A DNA stretch of 64,000 nucleotides from Pseudonocardia phyllosphaerae (GCF_046546475.1 NZ_JBKGXS010000006.1:1-64000); one strand, 5' to 3'; counted from the first letter of the stretch, positions 1 through 8,562 are shown. Numbers and translations are program-made. The notes: generated by a model not told the origin, from the letters alone.

Positions 1-83
1 ACGTGACCGGCCGGACCACCGGCTGGAAGGCTGCACTGAACGCGTTGACACTGTTCTACGGCGACCGGATCGCCCTGAACTGA
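1..83 (+). CDS. C-terminal end of a truncated CDS, possibly a Mutator/IS256-type transposase
   Basis: An open frame enters from the left edge and stops at TGA 81-83. The last residues read GWKAALNALTLFYGDRIALN. The WKxALNxxxxxxGDRI pattern resembles the extreme C-terminus of some IS256/Mutator transposases, but only about 26 residues are visible, so this is a weak resemblance. The following bases (about 84-130) could hold an IS terminal repeat, but the other end is outside the window and cannot be compared. If it is a transposase, it marks the left border of the catabolic region to its right. Confidence 0.4.
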   Translation, partial: VTGRTTGWKAALNALTLFYGDRIALN

Positions 84-255
84 CACAGACGATCACCGCC
101 CACACACGATCTTCCGGACAGTCCCCGCGGCCGGTGCGGCTGCCGTGTCGGGCGGTCGCACACCGGTGTGCGAGGTGTCGTGGGCCATGCGGTTCTCCAG
201 GTCGGACGGGCGCCGGCATCGGGCCGGGGCGAAGGGGACTGACCGGTGGTGCAGC

Positions 256-627
256 TCAGAGCTGAAGGTGGTTCCGGCCGTAGCCGGTGACCGAGAGGTG
301 GGTCATCGGTTGGTCGCCGGAGCTCAGGTGCCGGTGCGGTACACCGGCGGGGACGGTGACGACGTCCCCGGCCTGCAGCTCGATGGGCCCGTCGGCGTAG
401 TCGAGACGGGCCGATCCGGCGGTGACGACGAGCGTCTGGTCGGTGTCGTGGCTGTGCCACACCGTCGAGGACCCGGCTGCGAATTCGGTGGCCATCACGG
501 TCTGTTCGCCGGGTGCTCCGGCACTGCGGGCGACGCGTGTGCGGACGTCGCCGTCGAACATCGGCTGAGCCCCGCAGTCGATCGGGCGCAGGCCAGGGGA
601 CTGCGGGAAGCGCAGTACATGGTTCAT
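256..627 (-). CDS. small single-domain cupin protein
   Basis: A 123-residue protein starting MNHVLRFPQSPG. It is a one-domain cupin: the first motif is WHSHDTDQTLVVTAG (a histidine pair, with Gln in place of the usual Glu) and the second is AGDVVTVPAGVPHRH. Small cupins of this form bind a metal and act as isomerases, dioxygenases or sensor-like proteins, so no reaction can be assigned. ATG 627 is chosen because a good ribosome-binding site, GGAGAAGG, sits just upstream; longer frames lack one. It is divergent from the GntR gene at 892 across 264 bp and may be co-regulated with the catabolic operon, but that is inference. Confidence 0.8.
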   Translation of the reverse strand: MNHVLRFPQSPGLRPIDCGAQPMFDGDVRTRVARSAGAPGEQTVMATEFAAGSSTVWHSHDTDQTLVVTAGSARLDYADGPIELQAGDVVTVPAGVPHRHLSSGDQPMTHLSVTGYGRNHLQL

Positions 628-855
628 GGGTCCTTCTCCTCGTCGATGAGGTGACCGGATGAGGCGTGGCGATCCGAGAGAGAGGGCGGATTTCGAGGCG
701 GGATGCATGCCAGCCACGGCGACGGCGCAGACTGTGGCATGCAACAGTGGGTCGGTCAAGGACCTGACCGGACTCGGACATCTCGACCCTGGAGTCTGGG
801 AGGCGTCCTTCAACTGCGGTTACGTCGAGTATCTCGACGCGCAGCGATCCAAGGC

Positions 856-884
856 TTGACGAGTTCACGCCCTGTTCGTATCGT
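856..884 (+). promoter_or_regulatory. sigma-70-type promoter of the first GntR gene
   Basis: TTGACG (856-861), a 17-bp spacer and TATCGT (879-884) form a near-consensus housekeeping promoter. The ATG at 892 begins 7 nt after the -10 box, so the transcript should be leaderless. This supports that start over alternatives. Confidence 0.7.
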
Positions 885-891
885 CTGATGC

Positions 892-1590
892 ATGCAAGAG
901 ACAGCGGCGGTGCTGGGTCGCAGGGGAGCGCAGGCTCGCGTCCTCGACGGCGTCCGGACCGCGATCATCGAGGGCAGATACTCACCTGGCGAGCCTCTGT
1001 CCGAGGTGGCGCTCGCCGCCGAGCACCACGTCTCGCGCACCCCCGTTCGGGAGGCGCTCAAGCAGCTGCAGATCGAGGGACTGATCGAGGTCCGGCCGCG
1101 CGTCGGCTCGTTCGTTCGAGCACCCACCCGCCGCGAGGTGGTGGAGCTGTTCGAGCTCAAGGAGATGCTGGAGGGCATGGGCGCCCGGTTGCTCGCGGCG
1201 CGGGGCCCCGTCCGGGAGCTCGACGCTCTGGCCGAGAACGTCGAGCGCTCCGCACATGCCGTCGCGGCCGATGACGCCCGGACGTACGCAGTGCTGGTCC
1301 ACGAGTTCCACGAGCTGCTCGTGACCGGCGCAGACAACACCCAGCTCGTGGCCCACTACCGAACGCTGATGAACCAGCTCGCCTACCACCGCCTGGTCTC
1401 GGCCTCGTTGACCCGGCCCGGCCGGTTGGGGGAGTCCCTGGCCGAGCACCGGGAGGTCCTCGAGCTCGTCCGGGGCAAGGACGGGATCGGTGCCGAGTTC
1501 GCCATGCGTGACCACGTGCGTTCCAGCGAACGGGCGACGCTCACCGCGAGCCGCCCGCTCGGTACCCCCTCATCGACGAAGGAGTCCTGA
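892..1590 (+). CDS. GntR-family transcriptional regulator, FadR/FCD type (copy 1)
   Basis: A 232-residue regulator with an N-terminal winged HTH (VSRTPVREALKQLQIEGLIEV, about residues 45-65) followed by an all-alpha FCD ligand-binding domain that begins with ELFELKEMLEGMGARLLAAR. FCD-type GntR proteins usually repress catabolic operons and are released by a pathway intermediate bound near a metal site. It lies one base upstream of the monooxygenase gene and is probably the first gene of that operon. It is strikingly similar to a second GntR at 7819-8529; long blocks such as SRTPVREALKQLQIEGL and LMNQLAYHRLVSASL are shared. A strong promoter directly precedes its leaderless start. Confidence 0.9.
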   Translation: MQETAAVLGRRGAQARVLDGVRTAIIEGRYSPGEPLSEVALAAEHHVSRTPVREALKQLQIEGLIEVRPRVGSFVRAPTRREVVELFELKEMLEGMGARLLAARGPVRELDALAENVERSAHAVAADDARTYAVLVHEFHELLVTGADNTQLVAHYRTLMNQLAYHRLVSASLTRPGRLGESLAEHREVLELVRGKDGIGAEFAMRDHVRSSERATLTASRPLGTPSSTKES

Positions 1591-1591
1591 G

Positions 1592-2725
1592 ATGCGTTTC
1601 TCCATCTTTCACAACGTCGGCGCGCCCGGCCGGCTCGACGACGTCGCCGGCGTCCTCGACGAGATCCGCGAGGTCGCGACCTACGCCGACACCGCCGGCT
1701 ACCACTCGATCTGGTACACAGAGCACCACTTCGGCCATGAGGGCTTCGAGCTGATCCCGAATCCGGTGCTCATGGGCACCGACATCGCGGCCCGCACCTC
1801 GCGGATCCGGATCGGCCAGGCGGCGAACATCGTCACCTTCTGGAACCCGATGCGCCTCGCCGAGGACATCGCGATGCTCGACCAGCTCTCACGCGGCCGC
1901 GCCGAGGTCGCCGTCGGCCGCGGGCTCTACGGCCGTGAGGCGATGAACCTCAACCCCACCGCCGACCCGCGCGACCAGGAGCAGAACCGCGCGCTGTTCG
2001 ACGAGACCGTCGAGATCCTGCGCAAGGCGTGGGGCGGGGAGTTCTTCTCCCATCAGGGCGACTTCTACCGGTACCCGGCACCGGGGATCAGCTGGAACCA
2101 CCCGGAGTCGCCGTCCTCCCCGGAGTTCGTCGGCGACGACGGGACGCTCACGGCGATGAAGGTCGTACCGCAGTCCTACCAGCGCCCGCACCCGCCGATG
2201 TCGCAGGTCATCGACACACCGCGGTCGATCCAGAGTGCCGCCCGCGCCGGGATGAAGGGCATCTTCTGGATGCCGCCGATCTCCGAGCTGAAGGGGCGCT
2301 TCGAGCTCTACCGCGACACGCTGTCCGAGGTGACCGGCGTGGAGCAGCAGCTCGGCACCGGACTGTCGCTGGTCCGGGACGTCTACGTCGCCGACACCAT
2401 GGAACAGGCCCGCGCCGACTTCGAGGAGGCACTGCTGACCTCCTACAAGTGGATCTGCCACTGGCGAGGGCTCAACAACCTGCGCGAGGTCGACGAGGAC
2501 ATCACCGGCCGCGTACTCGACTACGACTTCCTCGCCGAGCGGAACCTGCTGGTCGGCACGCCGGACCACGTGGCGGAGAAGGTGAACGAGTTGCAGACGG
2601 AGCTGAATCTGCAGGACCTGCTGCTGTGGACGACCCACCCGGGCCTCGAGCACGGCAAGGCGATGCGCAGCTTCGAGCTGTTTGCCGAGAAGGTCATGCC
2701 GCAGTTCTCCGGGAGCGGCGCGTGA
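1592..2725 (+). CDS. LLM-class (luciferase-like) flavin-dependent monooxygenase
   Basis: A 377-residue TIM-barrel protein of the bacterial luciferase superfamily. Typical blocks are GYHSIWYTEHHFG near the N-terminus, RIRIGQAANIVTFWNPMRLAEDIAMLDQLSRGRAEVAVGRG in two stretches, and a C-terminal GTPDHVAEKVNEL segment. Members use reduced FMN and O2, supplied by a separate reductase, to hydroxylate or cleave substrates, including N-heterocycles and cyclic ketones. A flavin reductase is encoded in the same operon (6196-6720). ATG 1592 follows the GntR stop by one base and has AAGGAG upstream. It is probably the first catabolic enzyme of the operon; the substrate is unknown. Confidence 0.88.
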   Translation: MRFSIFHNVGAPGRLDDVAGVLDEIREVATYADTAGYHSIWYTEHHFGHEGFELIPNPVLMGTDIAARTSRIRIGQAANIVTFWNPMRLAEDIAMLDQLSRGRAEVAVGRGLYGREAMNLNPTADPRDQEQNRALFDETVEILRKAWGGEFFSHQGDFYRYPAPGISWNHPESPSSPEFVGDDGTLTAMKVVPQSYQRPHPPMSQVIDTPRSIQSAARAGMKGIFWMPPISELKGRFELYRDTLSEVTGVEQQLGTGLSLVRDVYVADTMEQARADFEEALLTSYKWICHWRGLNNLREVDEDITGRVLDYDFLAERNLLVGTPDHVAEKVNELQTELNLQDLLLWTTHPGLEHGKAMRSFELFAEKVMPQFSGSGA

Positions 2726-3357
2726 CGGCGCCGATCCGGCGGATCGTCACCGTCGTCGAGGAGAGCATGCGTGAGCTCGGGGAGCCGGTGGACACCCCGG
2801 TACGCCGCGCAGCCTGCGTCGCCGTCGTCGCGAACCCGTGGCTGGGCCGCGGTGTGCTCGACGACCTGGCGCCCGAGGTCGCCGAGCTCGCCCCGGAGAT
2901 CGCCCACGCGCTCTCGGCCCGGCTGCTCGACGTGCTCGGCGGGGCCGGGAGCGTGGAGGCGTTCGGCAAGGCCGCGATCGTCGGCCTCGACGGCGAGATC
3001 GAGCACGGGGGTGCGCTGATCCACACCCCGTTCTTCGGCGACGTCCTACGGCACCGCACCGAGGGGGAGTCGATCATCGTCTTCTCCGATGCCCGGGCCG
3101 ACGCCGGGACGCCGCTGACGGTTCCGTTGTGGCACAAGGAGCACGCCTCGACGCGTTCGCACTACCAGACCGTCACCGTCCGGGTCCCGGACGGACCGCG
3201 CCCGGGAGAGATCGCGGTCGTCGCGGCCGCCTCCGACGGGCCCCGCCCGAACGCACGCATCGGCGACCGGCGCACCGACTCCGCCCTCGCCCGGCACGTC
3301 CTGGACCGGCCGCACGACCGGACCACCACACCCGCCCAGATGGAGACAGTCTCATGA
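2722..3357 (+). CDS. AA_synth (DUF1185) family protein, copy 1
   Basis: A 211-residue member of the DUF1185/AA_synth family, whose known structures have a chorismate-mutase-like fold and no proven reaction. The family core AFGKAAIVGLDGEIEHGGAL is clear, followed by HYQTVTVRVPDGPRPGEI. The GTG start at 2722 overlaps the monooxygenase stop in a GTGA junction, so the two are translationally coupled. It is paralogous to the next gene but has a longer, Arg/Thr-rich tail. In this operon it may hydrolyse, isomerise or deaminate the product of the monooxygenase; that is inference from position only. Confidence 0.85.
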   Translation: MTAPIRRIVTVVEESMRELGEPVDTPVRRAACVAVVANPWLGRGVLDDLAPEVAELAPEIAHALSARLLDVLGGAGSVEAFGKAAIVGLDGEIEHGGALIHTPFFGDVLRHRTEGESIIVFSDARADAGTPLTVPLWHKEHASTRSHYQTVTVRVPDGPRPGEIAVVAAASDGPRPNARIGDRRTDSALARHVLDRPHDRTTTPAQMETVS

Positions 3358-3911
3358 GCCCCACCGTCCGCAGCATCCACACCGTCGTCGACGAGACCCT
3401 CATCGAGGGTGGCCGGCCGGTCGAACCGGCGGCCCGGGTGGCCGTCGTGCTCGCTGTCATCGAGAACCCGTGGGCAGGCCGCGGCTTCGTCGACGACCTC
3501 GCGCCGGGCATCGACGAGGTCGCCTCCGACCTCGGAAAGCTGCTCGCCGACCGGGTCGTCACCGCGCTCGGCGCCCCGGTCGAGGCCTATGGCAAGGCGG
3601 CGATCGTCGGTCTCGACGGGGAGATCGAGCACGGCTCAGGGTTGATCCACACGCTCAAGTTCGGCAACCACTTCCGCGACGCCGCGCAGGCCACCACGCT
3701 GCTGCCCGCTGTCGAGAAGCGAGCTGCTGCCGGCACCGTGTTCGACATCCCGCTCAAGCACATCACCGACGCGACGATCCGGTCGCACCACCAGACCGTC
3801 GAGGCTCGCGTGCCGGACGGTCCGCGCGCCGACGAGATCGTGGTCGGTCTCGCCGCCGCGGCCCAGGGCCGGCCGCAGTCCCGGCTCGCTCCGCTGTCGA
3901 GCGAGAAGTGA
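3354..3911 (+). CDS. AA_synth (DUF1185) family protein, copy 2
   Basis: A 185-residue paralogue of the preceding gene, joined to it by an ATGA overlap. It shares the ENPWAGRGFVDDLAPGI, AYGKAAIVGLDGEIEHGSG and VEARVPDGPRADEIVV blocks. It lacks the extended tail of copy 1, so it is closer to the single-domain length of the family. The adjacent copies suggest either a hetero-oligomer or two successive related reactions; the sequence cannot decide between them. No signal peptide or membrane segment is visible, so it is cytoplasmic. Confidence 0.85.
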   Translation: MSPTVRSIHTVVDETLIEGGRPVEPAARVAVVLAVIENPWAGRGFVDDLAPGIDEVASDLGKLLADRVVTALGAPVEAYGKAAIVGLDGEIEHGSGLIHTLKFGNHFRDAAQATTLLPAVEKRAAAGTVFDIPLKHITDATIRSHHQTVEARVPDGPRADEIVVGLAAAAQGRPQSRLAPLSSEK

Positions 3912-4693
3912 GCCGACCGGCCGACGTGGTCCTGCTGCACGGGGTGGGCCTCGACCACACCCTGTGGGACCGCGTCGCGCCGGGGCTCGCGGCCGACGGC
4001 CACATCGTGCATGCCCCTGACCTGCTCGGGCACGGGACGGCGCCGGACGCCCCGGCCGGCACGAGCCTCGCCGACCTGGCCGCGCCGATCGCCGAGCTCG
4101 TCGTCGGGATCGGGGCCCCGGTGCACCTGGCCGGGTTCTCCCTCGGTGCACTCGTCGCCACCCGGGTTGCCCTGGACCATCCCGAGTGCGTCGCGACGCT
4201 GACGCTGGTCAGCGGCGTCGCCGGGCGCAGCGACGCCGAGCGGGCCGCGGTGCTCGGCCGGCTCGACAGTGCCCGCGCCGACCTCGCCTCGACGTTCGAC
4301 GGTGCCGTCGCCCGCTGGTTCGGCGACGAGTGGCTGGCCCAGGAGCCGCAGCTCGCCGACCGCGTGCGGGCCACGCTGGCGGCGAACCGGCCGCAGTCGT
4401 ACCTGGCCTGTTACGAGGTCTTCGCCCGCGCCGACGACGAGCTGTGGCCGGAACTGCCGCGGCTCGCACCGCCGGTGGTCGCCACCACCGGGTCGGACGA
4501 CCCGGGGTACACCCCGGCGATGACCGAGGCGCTCGCCGCCCGCGTGCCCCGTGGCCACGGAGAGATCGTTCCCGGTGCCCGCCACCTGCTTCCGCTGGAA
4601 CGCCCGGATGCCGTCACCGAGGTGCTCCGGGACCGGATCCGGCGCCCCGCCACCCCCTCCCACACATCGTCGTCCGGAGCCTTGAACCGATGA
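3908..4693 (+). CDS. alpha/beta-hydrolase fold protein
   Basis: A 261-residue alpha/beta hydrolase. The oxyanion segment LLHGVGLDHTLWD is near the N-terminus, the nucleophile elbow GFSLGA places Ser at residue 78, a candidate acid lies in TTGSDDPGYTP, and the catalytic His is in GARHLLPLERPD. It belongs to the broad group of 3-oxoadipate enol-lactonase-like and C-C or amide-bond hydrolases. The GTG start overlaps the previous stop (GTGA). In the operon it could open a lactone or hydrolyse an amide, formamide or ester made by the monooxygenase, before the aldehyde dehydrogenase step. Confidence 0.85.
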   Translation: MSRPADVVLLHGVGLDHTLWDRVAPGLAADGHIVHAPDLLGHGTAPDAPAGTSLADLAAPIAELVVGIGAPVHLAGFSLGALVATRVALDHPECVATLTLVSGVAGRSDAERAAVLGRLDSARADLASTFDGAVARWFGDEWLAQEPQLADRVRATLAANRPQSYLACYEVFARADDELWPELPRLAPPVVATTGSDDPGYTPAMTEALAARVPRGHGEIVPGARHLLPLERPDAVTEVLRDRIRRPATPSHTSSSGALNR

Positions 4694-6183
4694 CCACCAA
4701 CGCGCTGCCGCGCCACGACCACCTCATCGGTGGCGAGTTCGTGCCCCCTGCCGGGGGCGAGTACCTGACCAGCGACAACCCGACCACCGCGCAGGCCTGG
4801 TACGAGGCCGCACGGGGGACGGCACCGGACGTCGAGCGGGCCGTCGCCGCTGCCCGCACGACCTTCGAGTCCCCTGTCTGGCGGCGGATGTCGCAGACCC
4901 GGCGTGGCGCCCTGCTCCGCCGGGTGGGTGAGCTCGTCGGCGAGCACGCCGAGGAGCTGGCCCGCACCGAGAGCACCGACAACGGCAAGCTGCTGCGCGA
5001 GATGACCGTCCAGCTCGCCGGGTTACCGGAGTACTTCTTCTACTACGCCGGACTTGCCGACAAGATCCACGGCGAGACGATCCCGGCCAGCAGCGTCGAC
5101 GTGCTCAACTACACGCTGCGCGAGCCGGTCGGTGTGGTCGGCGCGATCACCCCGTGGAACTCGCCGCTGACCCTGACCGTGGCGAAGCTGGCCCCGTTGT
5201 TGGCCTGTGGCAACACCGCCGTGGTCAAGCCGTCGGAGTACACCAGCGCCTCGATGCTGGCGCTCGCGCCGCTGTTCGAGGAGGCCGGGTTCCCGGCCGG
5301 GGTGGTGAACGTGGTGACCGGGTTCGGCGGCGAGGCCGGTGCCCCGCTGGTCGATCACCCCGACGTCGCGAAGCTGTCGTTCACCGGCAGCACCGCGACG
5401 GGTTCGTGGATCGCCGAGCGCGCCGGGAAACGGCTGGTCCGGGCCGGGCTCGAGCTCGGCGGGAAGTCTCCGCAGCTGGTATTCGCCGACGCCGACGTGG
5501 AGAGCGCTGCGAACGGTGTCATCGCCGGGATCTTCGCGGCGGCCGGGCAGACCTGTATCGCGGGTAGCCGAGTCCTCGCACACCGCTCGGTGTACGACGA
5601 GCTGGTCGAGCGCGTCGTCGCCCGGGCCCGCACGATCCGGATCGGCGACCCGCTCGACGACACCACTGAGCTCGGCCCGCTGGCCATGCCGGCCCAGCTG
5701 GCCAAGGTCGAGGAGTACGTGGCCGCCGGGCGCGGCGAGGGCGGCGTCGTCGCGCACGGCGGCGGGCGCCCGGACACCGGTCTGGGCGGTTGGTTCCACG
5801 AGCCGACGGTGTTCACCGGCTTGTCCAACGACACCCGGATGTGCCGCGAGGAGATCTTCGGGCCGGTCGTCGCGATCATCCCGTTCGACGACGAGGCCGA
5901 GGCACTGCAGATCGCCAATGACACGAACTACGGCCTCGCGGCCGGCATCTGGACGCGCGACCTGGGACGGGCGCACCGTGCCGCTGCCGCGCTCGACGCC
6001 GGCACGGTCTGGGTGAACATGTACCGCGCGATGTCTCCGATGTCGCCGCGGTCGGGGTTCAAGACCTCCGGCCTCGGCGTCGAGCACGGCACCGAGGTGG
6101 TCCGCGAGTACACCCGGCTCAAGAGCGTGTGGATCAACACCAGCGACGAGCCCGCGGGCGACCCGTTCGTCCTGCGGTCCTAG
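4690..6183 (+). CDS. NAD(P)-dependent aldehyde dehydrogenase
   Basis: A 497-residue enzyme of standard ALDH-superfamily length. The cofactor segment VVGAITPWNSPL, the general-base Glu255 in LELGGKSPQ, the nucleophile Cys289 in GQTCIAG and EEIFGPVVAI are all intact, so it should be active. It oxidises an aldehyde to an acid; related enzymes include betaine aldehyde and hydroxymuconic or succinic semialdehyde dehydrogenases, and the substrate cannot be read from sequence. It is coupled to the hydrolase by an ATGA overlap, which suggests that the ring-opened product carries an aldehyde. Confidence 0.92.
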   Translation: MTTNALPRHDHLIGGEFVPPAGGEYLTSDNPTTAQAWYEAARGTAPDVERAVAAARTTFESPVWRRMSQTRRGALLRRVGELVGEHAEELARTESTDNGKLLREMTVQLAGLPEYFFYYAGLADKIHGETIPASSVDVLNYTLREPVGVVGAITPWNSPLTLTVAKLAPLLACGNTAVVKPSEYTSASMLALAPLFEEAGFPAGVVNVVTGFGGEAGAPLVDHPDVAKLSFTGSTATGSWIAERAGKRLVRAGLELGGKSPQLVFADADVESAANGVIAGIFAAAGQTCIAGSRVLAHRSVYDELVERVVARARTIRIGDPLDDTTELGPLAMPAQLAKVEEYVAAGRGEGGVVAHGGGRPDTGLGGWFHEPTVFTGLSNDTRMCREEIFGPVVAIIPFDDEAEALQIANDTNYGLAAGIWTRDLGRAHRAAAALDAGTVWVNMYRAMSPMSPRSGFKTSGLGVEHGTEVVREYTRLKSVWINTSDEPAGDPFVLRS

Positions 6184-6195
6184 GAGGCGAGTCCC

Positions 6196-6720
6196 ATGGC
6201 CGAGCTGATTCCCACCGTGGACGGCGGCGTTGTCGACGCGACCGGGCTACGACAGGTGTTCGGACGGTTCCCCAGCGGCGTCACCGCTGCCTGCGCCCTC
6301 GACGAGACGGGTACCCCGGTCGGGATGGCGGCGAGCTCGTTCGTCGCCGTCTCGCTCGAGCCGCCGCTGGTGGGGCTGTGCGTGCAACACACGTCGACGA
6401 CCTGGCCGCGGCTGCGCGAACGGCCTCGGATCGGTTTGTCGGTGCTGGGCGAGGGGCAGGGCCTCGCATGCCGACAGCTGGCGTCCAAGCAGGGGGACCG
6501 GTTCGCCGGTCTCGAGCTGACCCCGACCGATGACGGTGCGCTGCTGGTCGGCGGCGCGTCGGCGTGGCTGGACTGCTCGGTCTCGGACGTCGTGACCGCG
6601 GGCGACCACGACATCGTGCTGCTGCGGGTGCATCGCCAGTGCACCCATCCGGTGCACGGCCCGCTTGTCTTCCACGAGAGCGACTTCCACGGACTCGCCC
6701 GGCTGGGTGCGGCGTCGTGA
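6196..6720 (+). CDS. flavin reductase-like FMN-binding protein (reductase component)
   Basis: A 174-residue protein of the flavin reductase family found with two-component monooxygenases. It shows the FGRFPSGVTAACAL start, GMAASSFVAVSLEPPLVGLCV, and the C-terminal VHRQCTHPVHGPLVFHESDFHGL. It would reduce FMN or FAD with NAD(P)H and hand the free reduced flavin to the luciferase-like oxygenase at 1592-2725. An AGGAGG site at the end of the ALDH gene precedes ATG 6196. The 12-base gap and same-strand order place it in the operon. Confidence 0.9.
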   Translation: MAELIPTVDGGVVDATGLRQVFGRFPSGVTAACALDETGTPVGMAASSFVAVSLEPPLVGLCVQHTSTTWPRLRERPRIGLSVLGEGQGLACRQLASKQGDRFAGLELTPTDDGALLVGGASAWLDCSVSDVVTAGDHDIVLLRVHRQCTHPVHGPLVFHESDFHGLARLGAAS

Positions 6721-7799
6721 GCGTGGCGCTGGAGTCGCGGGCGTCCCGGATCGACGGCCGCGATCCCGTAGAGGCGGCGCTCGCGTCGCTGAGGGCCGGC
6801 CGACCGGTACTCGTCGCCGATGACGACGACAGGGAGGGCGAGGGCGACGTCGTGCTGCCCGCGGCGTCGGCCTCCCCGGAGTGGACGGCCTGGACCGTCC
6901 GGCATACCTCGGGTCTGCTGTGCGTGCCGATGGAGGCCTCGCGAGCCGACGAGCTCGACCTGCCGCTCATGGTGCAGCACAACGCCGACCCGCTCGGCAC
7001 GGCGTATACGGTCTCGGTCGACGCCGCGACCGGCATCGGCACGGGGATCAGCGCCCGTGACCGGGCCCGGACCGCGCGGGTGCTGGCCGACCCGGCCAGC
7101 GTCGCGCGGGACCTCACCCGGCCCGGACACGTGCTGCCGTTGCGGGCCCGACCGGGCGGGGTCGTCGAGCGGGCCGGGCACACCGAGGCGGCCGTTGACC
7201 TGTGCCGGCTGGCAGGCCTGCCGCCGGTCGGGGTGATCGCCGAGGTCGTGACCGGCCCGGAGATCGCCGGTGGTGGGCGAACGGCGAACCGCCGGGAGAT
7301 CGCCGAGCTCGGTGCCCGCCACGAGGTGCCGGTCCTCGACGTCGCCGACGTCGTCCGGTATCGATACCGCCACGGCGACGGTCTGCGGGCCCGGGTGACC
7401 CGTGGCCCGCGGGTGACCCTGCCCACCACCCACGGCACCTTCGACGCCGTCGGGTTCCGGGACGAGGTGACCGGCGCCGAGCACCTGGCACTGTGCGTCG
7501 ACCCGCCCGCGACCGGGCTACCGGTGCTCGCGGTGCACGTCGAGTGCACCGCCGGGGACGTGTTCGGCGGGCTCGGTTGCGGCTGTCGCTCCGGCCTCGA
7601 CGAAGCGCTGGCCGCCGTCGCCGACCGGGGCGGGGCCGTGCTGTACCTGCGCGGTCCCGCCACCGGGGGCGGGGCAGCCGGAGACGCCGGAGCGGCGGCG
7701 TCCATGATCGCCGGTCTGGGGCTGTCGATGTCGGTACTGCGACCTGGGCCGGTGAGCGCCGCCGAGCTGCGTGCCTGTGGCACCGACGTCGTGGGGTGA
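6717..7799 (+). CDS. RibB-RibA fusion-like protein with degenerate GTP cyclohydrolase II half
   Basis: A 360-residue protein. Residues 1 to about 215 match 3,4-dihydroxy-2-butanone-4-phosphate synthase (RibB): DDDDREGEGD stands for the usual RENEGD with both acidic catalytic positions kept, and RPGHVLPLRA and GHTEAAVDL are present. The rest resembles RibA: HVECTAGDVF followed by CGC keeps the C-x10-C-x-C zinc site. After YLRGPATGG, however, the RGIGL-type loop, the catalytic D-x-R region and the C-terminal NNPxK segment are missing, so the RibA half looks inactive. GTG 6717 overlaps the flavin reductase stop. It probably boosts flavin supply for the oxygenase, or has a new role. Confidence 0.82.
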   Translation: MSVALESRASRIDGRDPVEAALASLRAGRPVLVADDDDREGEGDVVLPAASASPEWTAWTVRHTSGLLCVPMEASRADELDLPLMVQHNADPLGTAYTVSVDAATGIGTGISARDRARTARVLADPASVARDLTRPGHVLPLRARPGGVVERAGHTEAAVDLCRLAGLPPVGVIAEVVTGPEIAGGGRTANRREIAELGARHEVPVLDVADVVRYRYRHGDGLRARVTRGPRVTLPTTHGTFDAVGFRDEVTGAEHLALCVDPPATGLPVLAVHVECTAGDVFGGLGCGCRSGLDEALAAVADRGGAVLYLRGPATGGGAAGDAGAAASMIAGLGLSMSVLRPGPVSAAELRACGTDVVG

Positions 7800-7806
7800 C
7801 GCCGGT

Positions 7807-7812
7807 TAAGGT
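7807..7812 (+). promoter_or_regulatory. -10 element of the second GntR gene
   Basis: TAAGGT lies 6 nt before ATG 7819, the spacing of a leaderless start. No convincing -35 hexamer is seen 17 bp upstream, so the promoter may be weak or activator-dependent. Confidence 0.4.
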
Positions 7813-7818
7813 GCCGTC

Positions 7819-8529
7819 ATGGTGGGCACCGAACGTGACGACGCACCGGCGAACGGTCGTCGCGGAGCTCAGGCCAGGGTCCTCGACGGGTTGCGCGACG
7901 AGATCGTCAGCGGAGCACGCGAGCCGGGTCGTCCGCTGTCGGAGCTGGCGCTGGCGACGGAGTACGACGTCAGCCGCACCCCGGTGCGCGAAGCCCTCAA
8001 GCAGCTGCAGATCGAGGGCCTCGTCGAGATCCGGCCGCGGGTCGGGACCTTCGTCCGGGTGCCGAGCCGGCGCGAGCTCGTCGAGCTGTTCGAGCTCAAG
8101 GAGATGCTCGAGGGCATGGGTGCCCGGCTGCTCGCCGCCCGCGGCGCGGTCCCGGTGCTCGACCAGCTTGCCGACAACCTCGCTCGGGCGGAGGAAGCCG
8201 TTGGCCGCGACGACGCAGAGGGCTACGCCGACCTCGTCCAGGAGTTCCACGAACTGATCGTGACCGGCGCGGACAACACCCGGCTGGCTGCGCACTACAC
8301 CACGCTGATGAATCAGCTCGCCTACCACCGTCTGGTCTCGGCGTCGCTGTCCCGGCCGGGGCGGCTCGGGGCCTCCCTGGCCGAGCACCGGCACGTCCTG
8401 GAGCTGATCCGGGAGAAGGACGGCTTCGGCGCGGAGTTCGCGATGCGCGACCACGTCCGTTCCAGCGAACGGGCCGCGATGTCTCTCGACAACCCACTGC
8501 AGGTCGCCAGGGCGAGCGGCGAGGAGTGA
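7819..8529 (+). CDS. GntR-family transcriptional regulator, FadR/FCD type (copy 2)
   Basis: A 236-residue FCD-type GntR regulator with the HTH YDVSRTPVREALKQLQIEGL and the ligand domain ELFELKEMLEGMGARLLAARGA. It is a clear paralogue of the regulator at 892-1590 over the whole length, including the shared GRRGAQARVLDG leader and FAMRDHVRSSERA end. The two genes sit at opposite ends of the catabolic operon on the same strand. They may be a duplication with divided roles, for example one controlling each transcript, or may form heterodimers. Confidence 0.9.
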   Translation: MVGTERDDAPANGRRGAQARVLDGLRDEIVSGAREPGRPLSELALATEYDVSRTPVREALKQLQIEGLVEIRPRVGTFVRVPSRRELVELFELKEMLEGMGARLLAARGAVPVLDQLADNLARAEEAVGRDDAEGYADLVQEFHELIVTGADNTRLAAHYTTLMNQLAYHRLVSASLSRPGRLGASLAEHRHVLELIREKDGFGAEFAMRDHVRSSERAAMSLDNPLQVARASGEE

Positions 8530-8562
8530 CGCTCGTCCGCCGCCGGCGACCGGAGGAATCAC

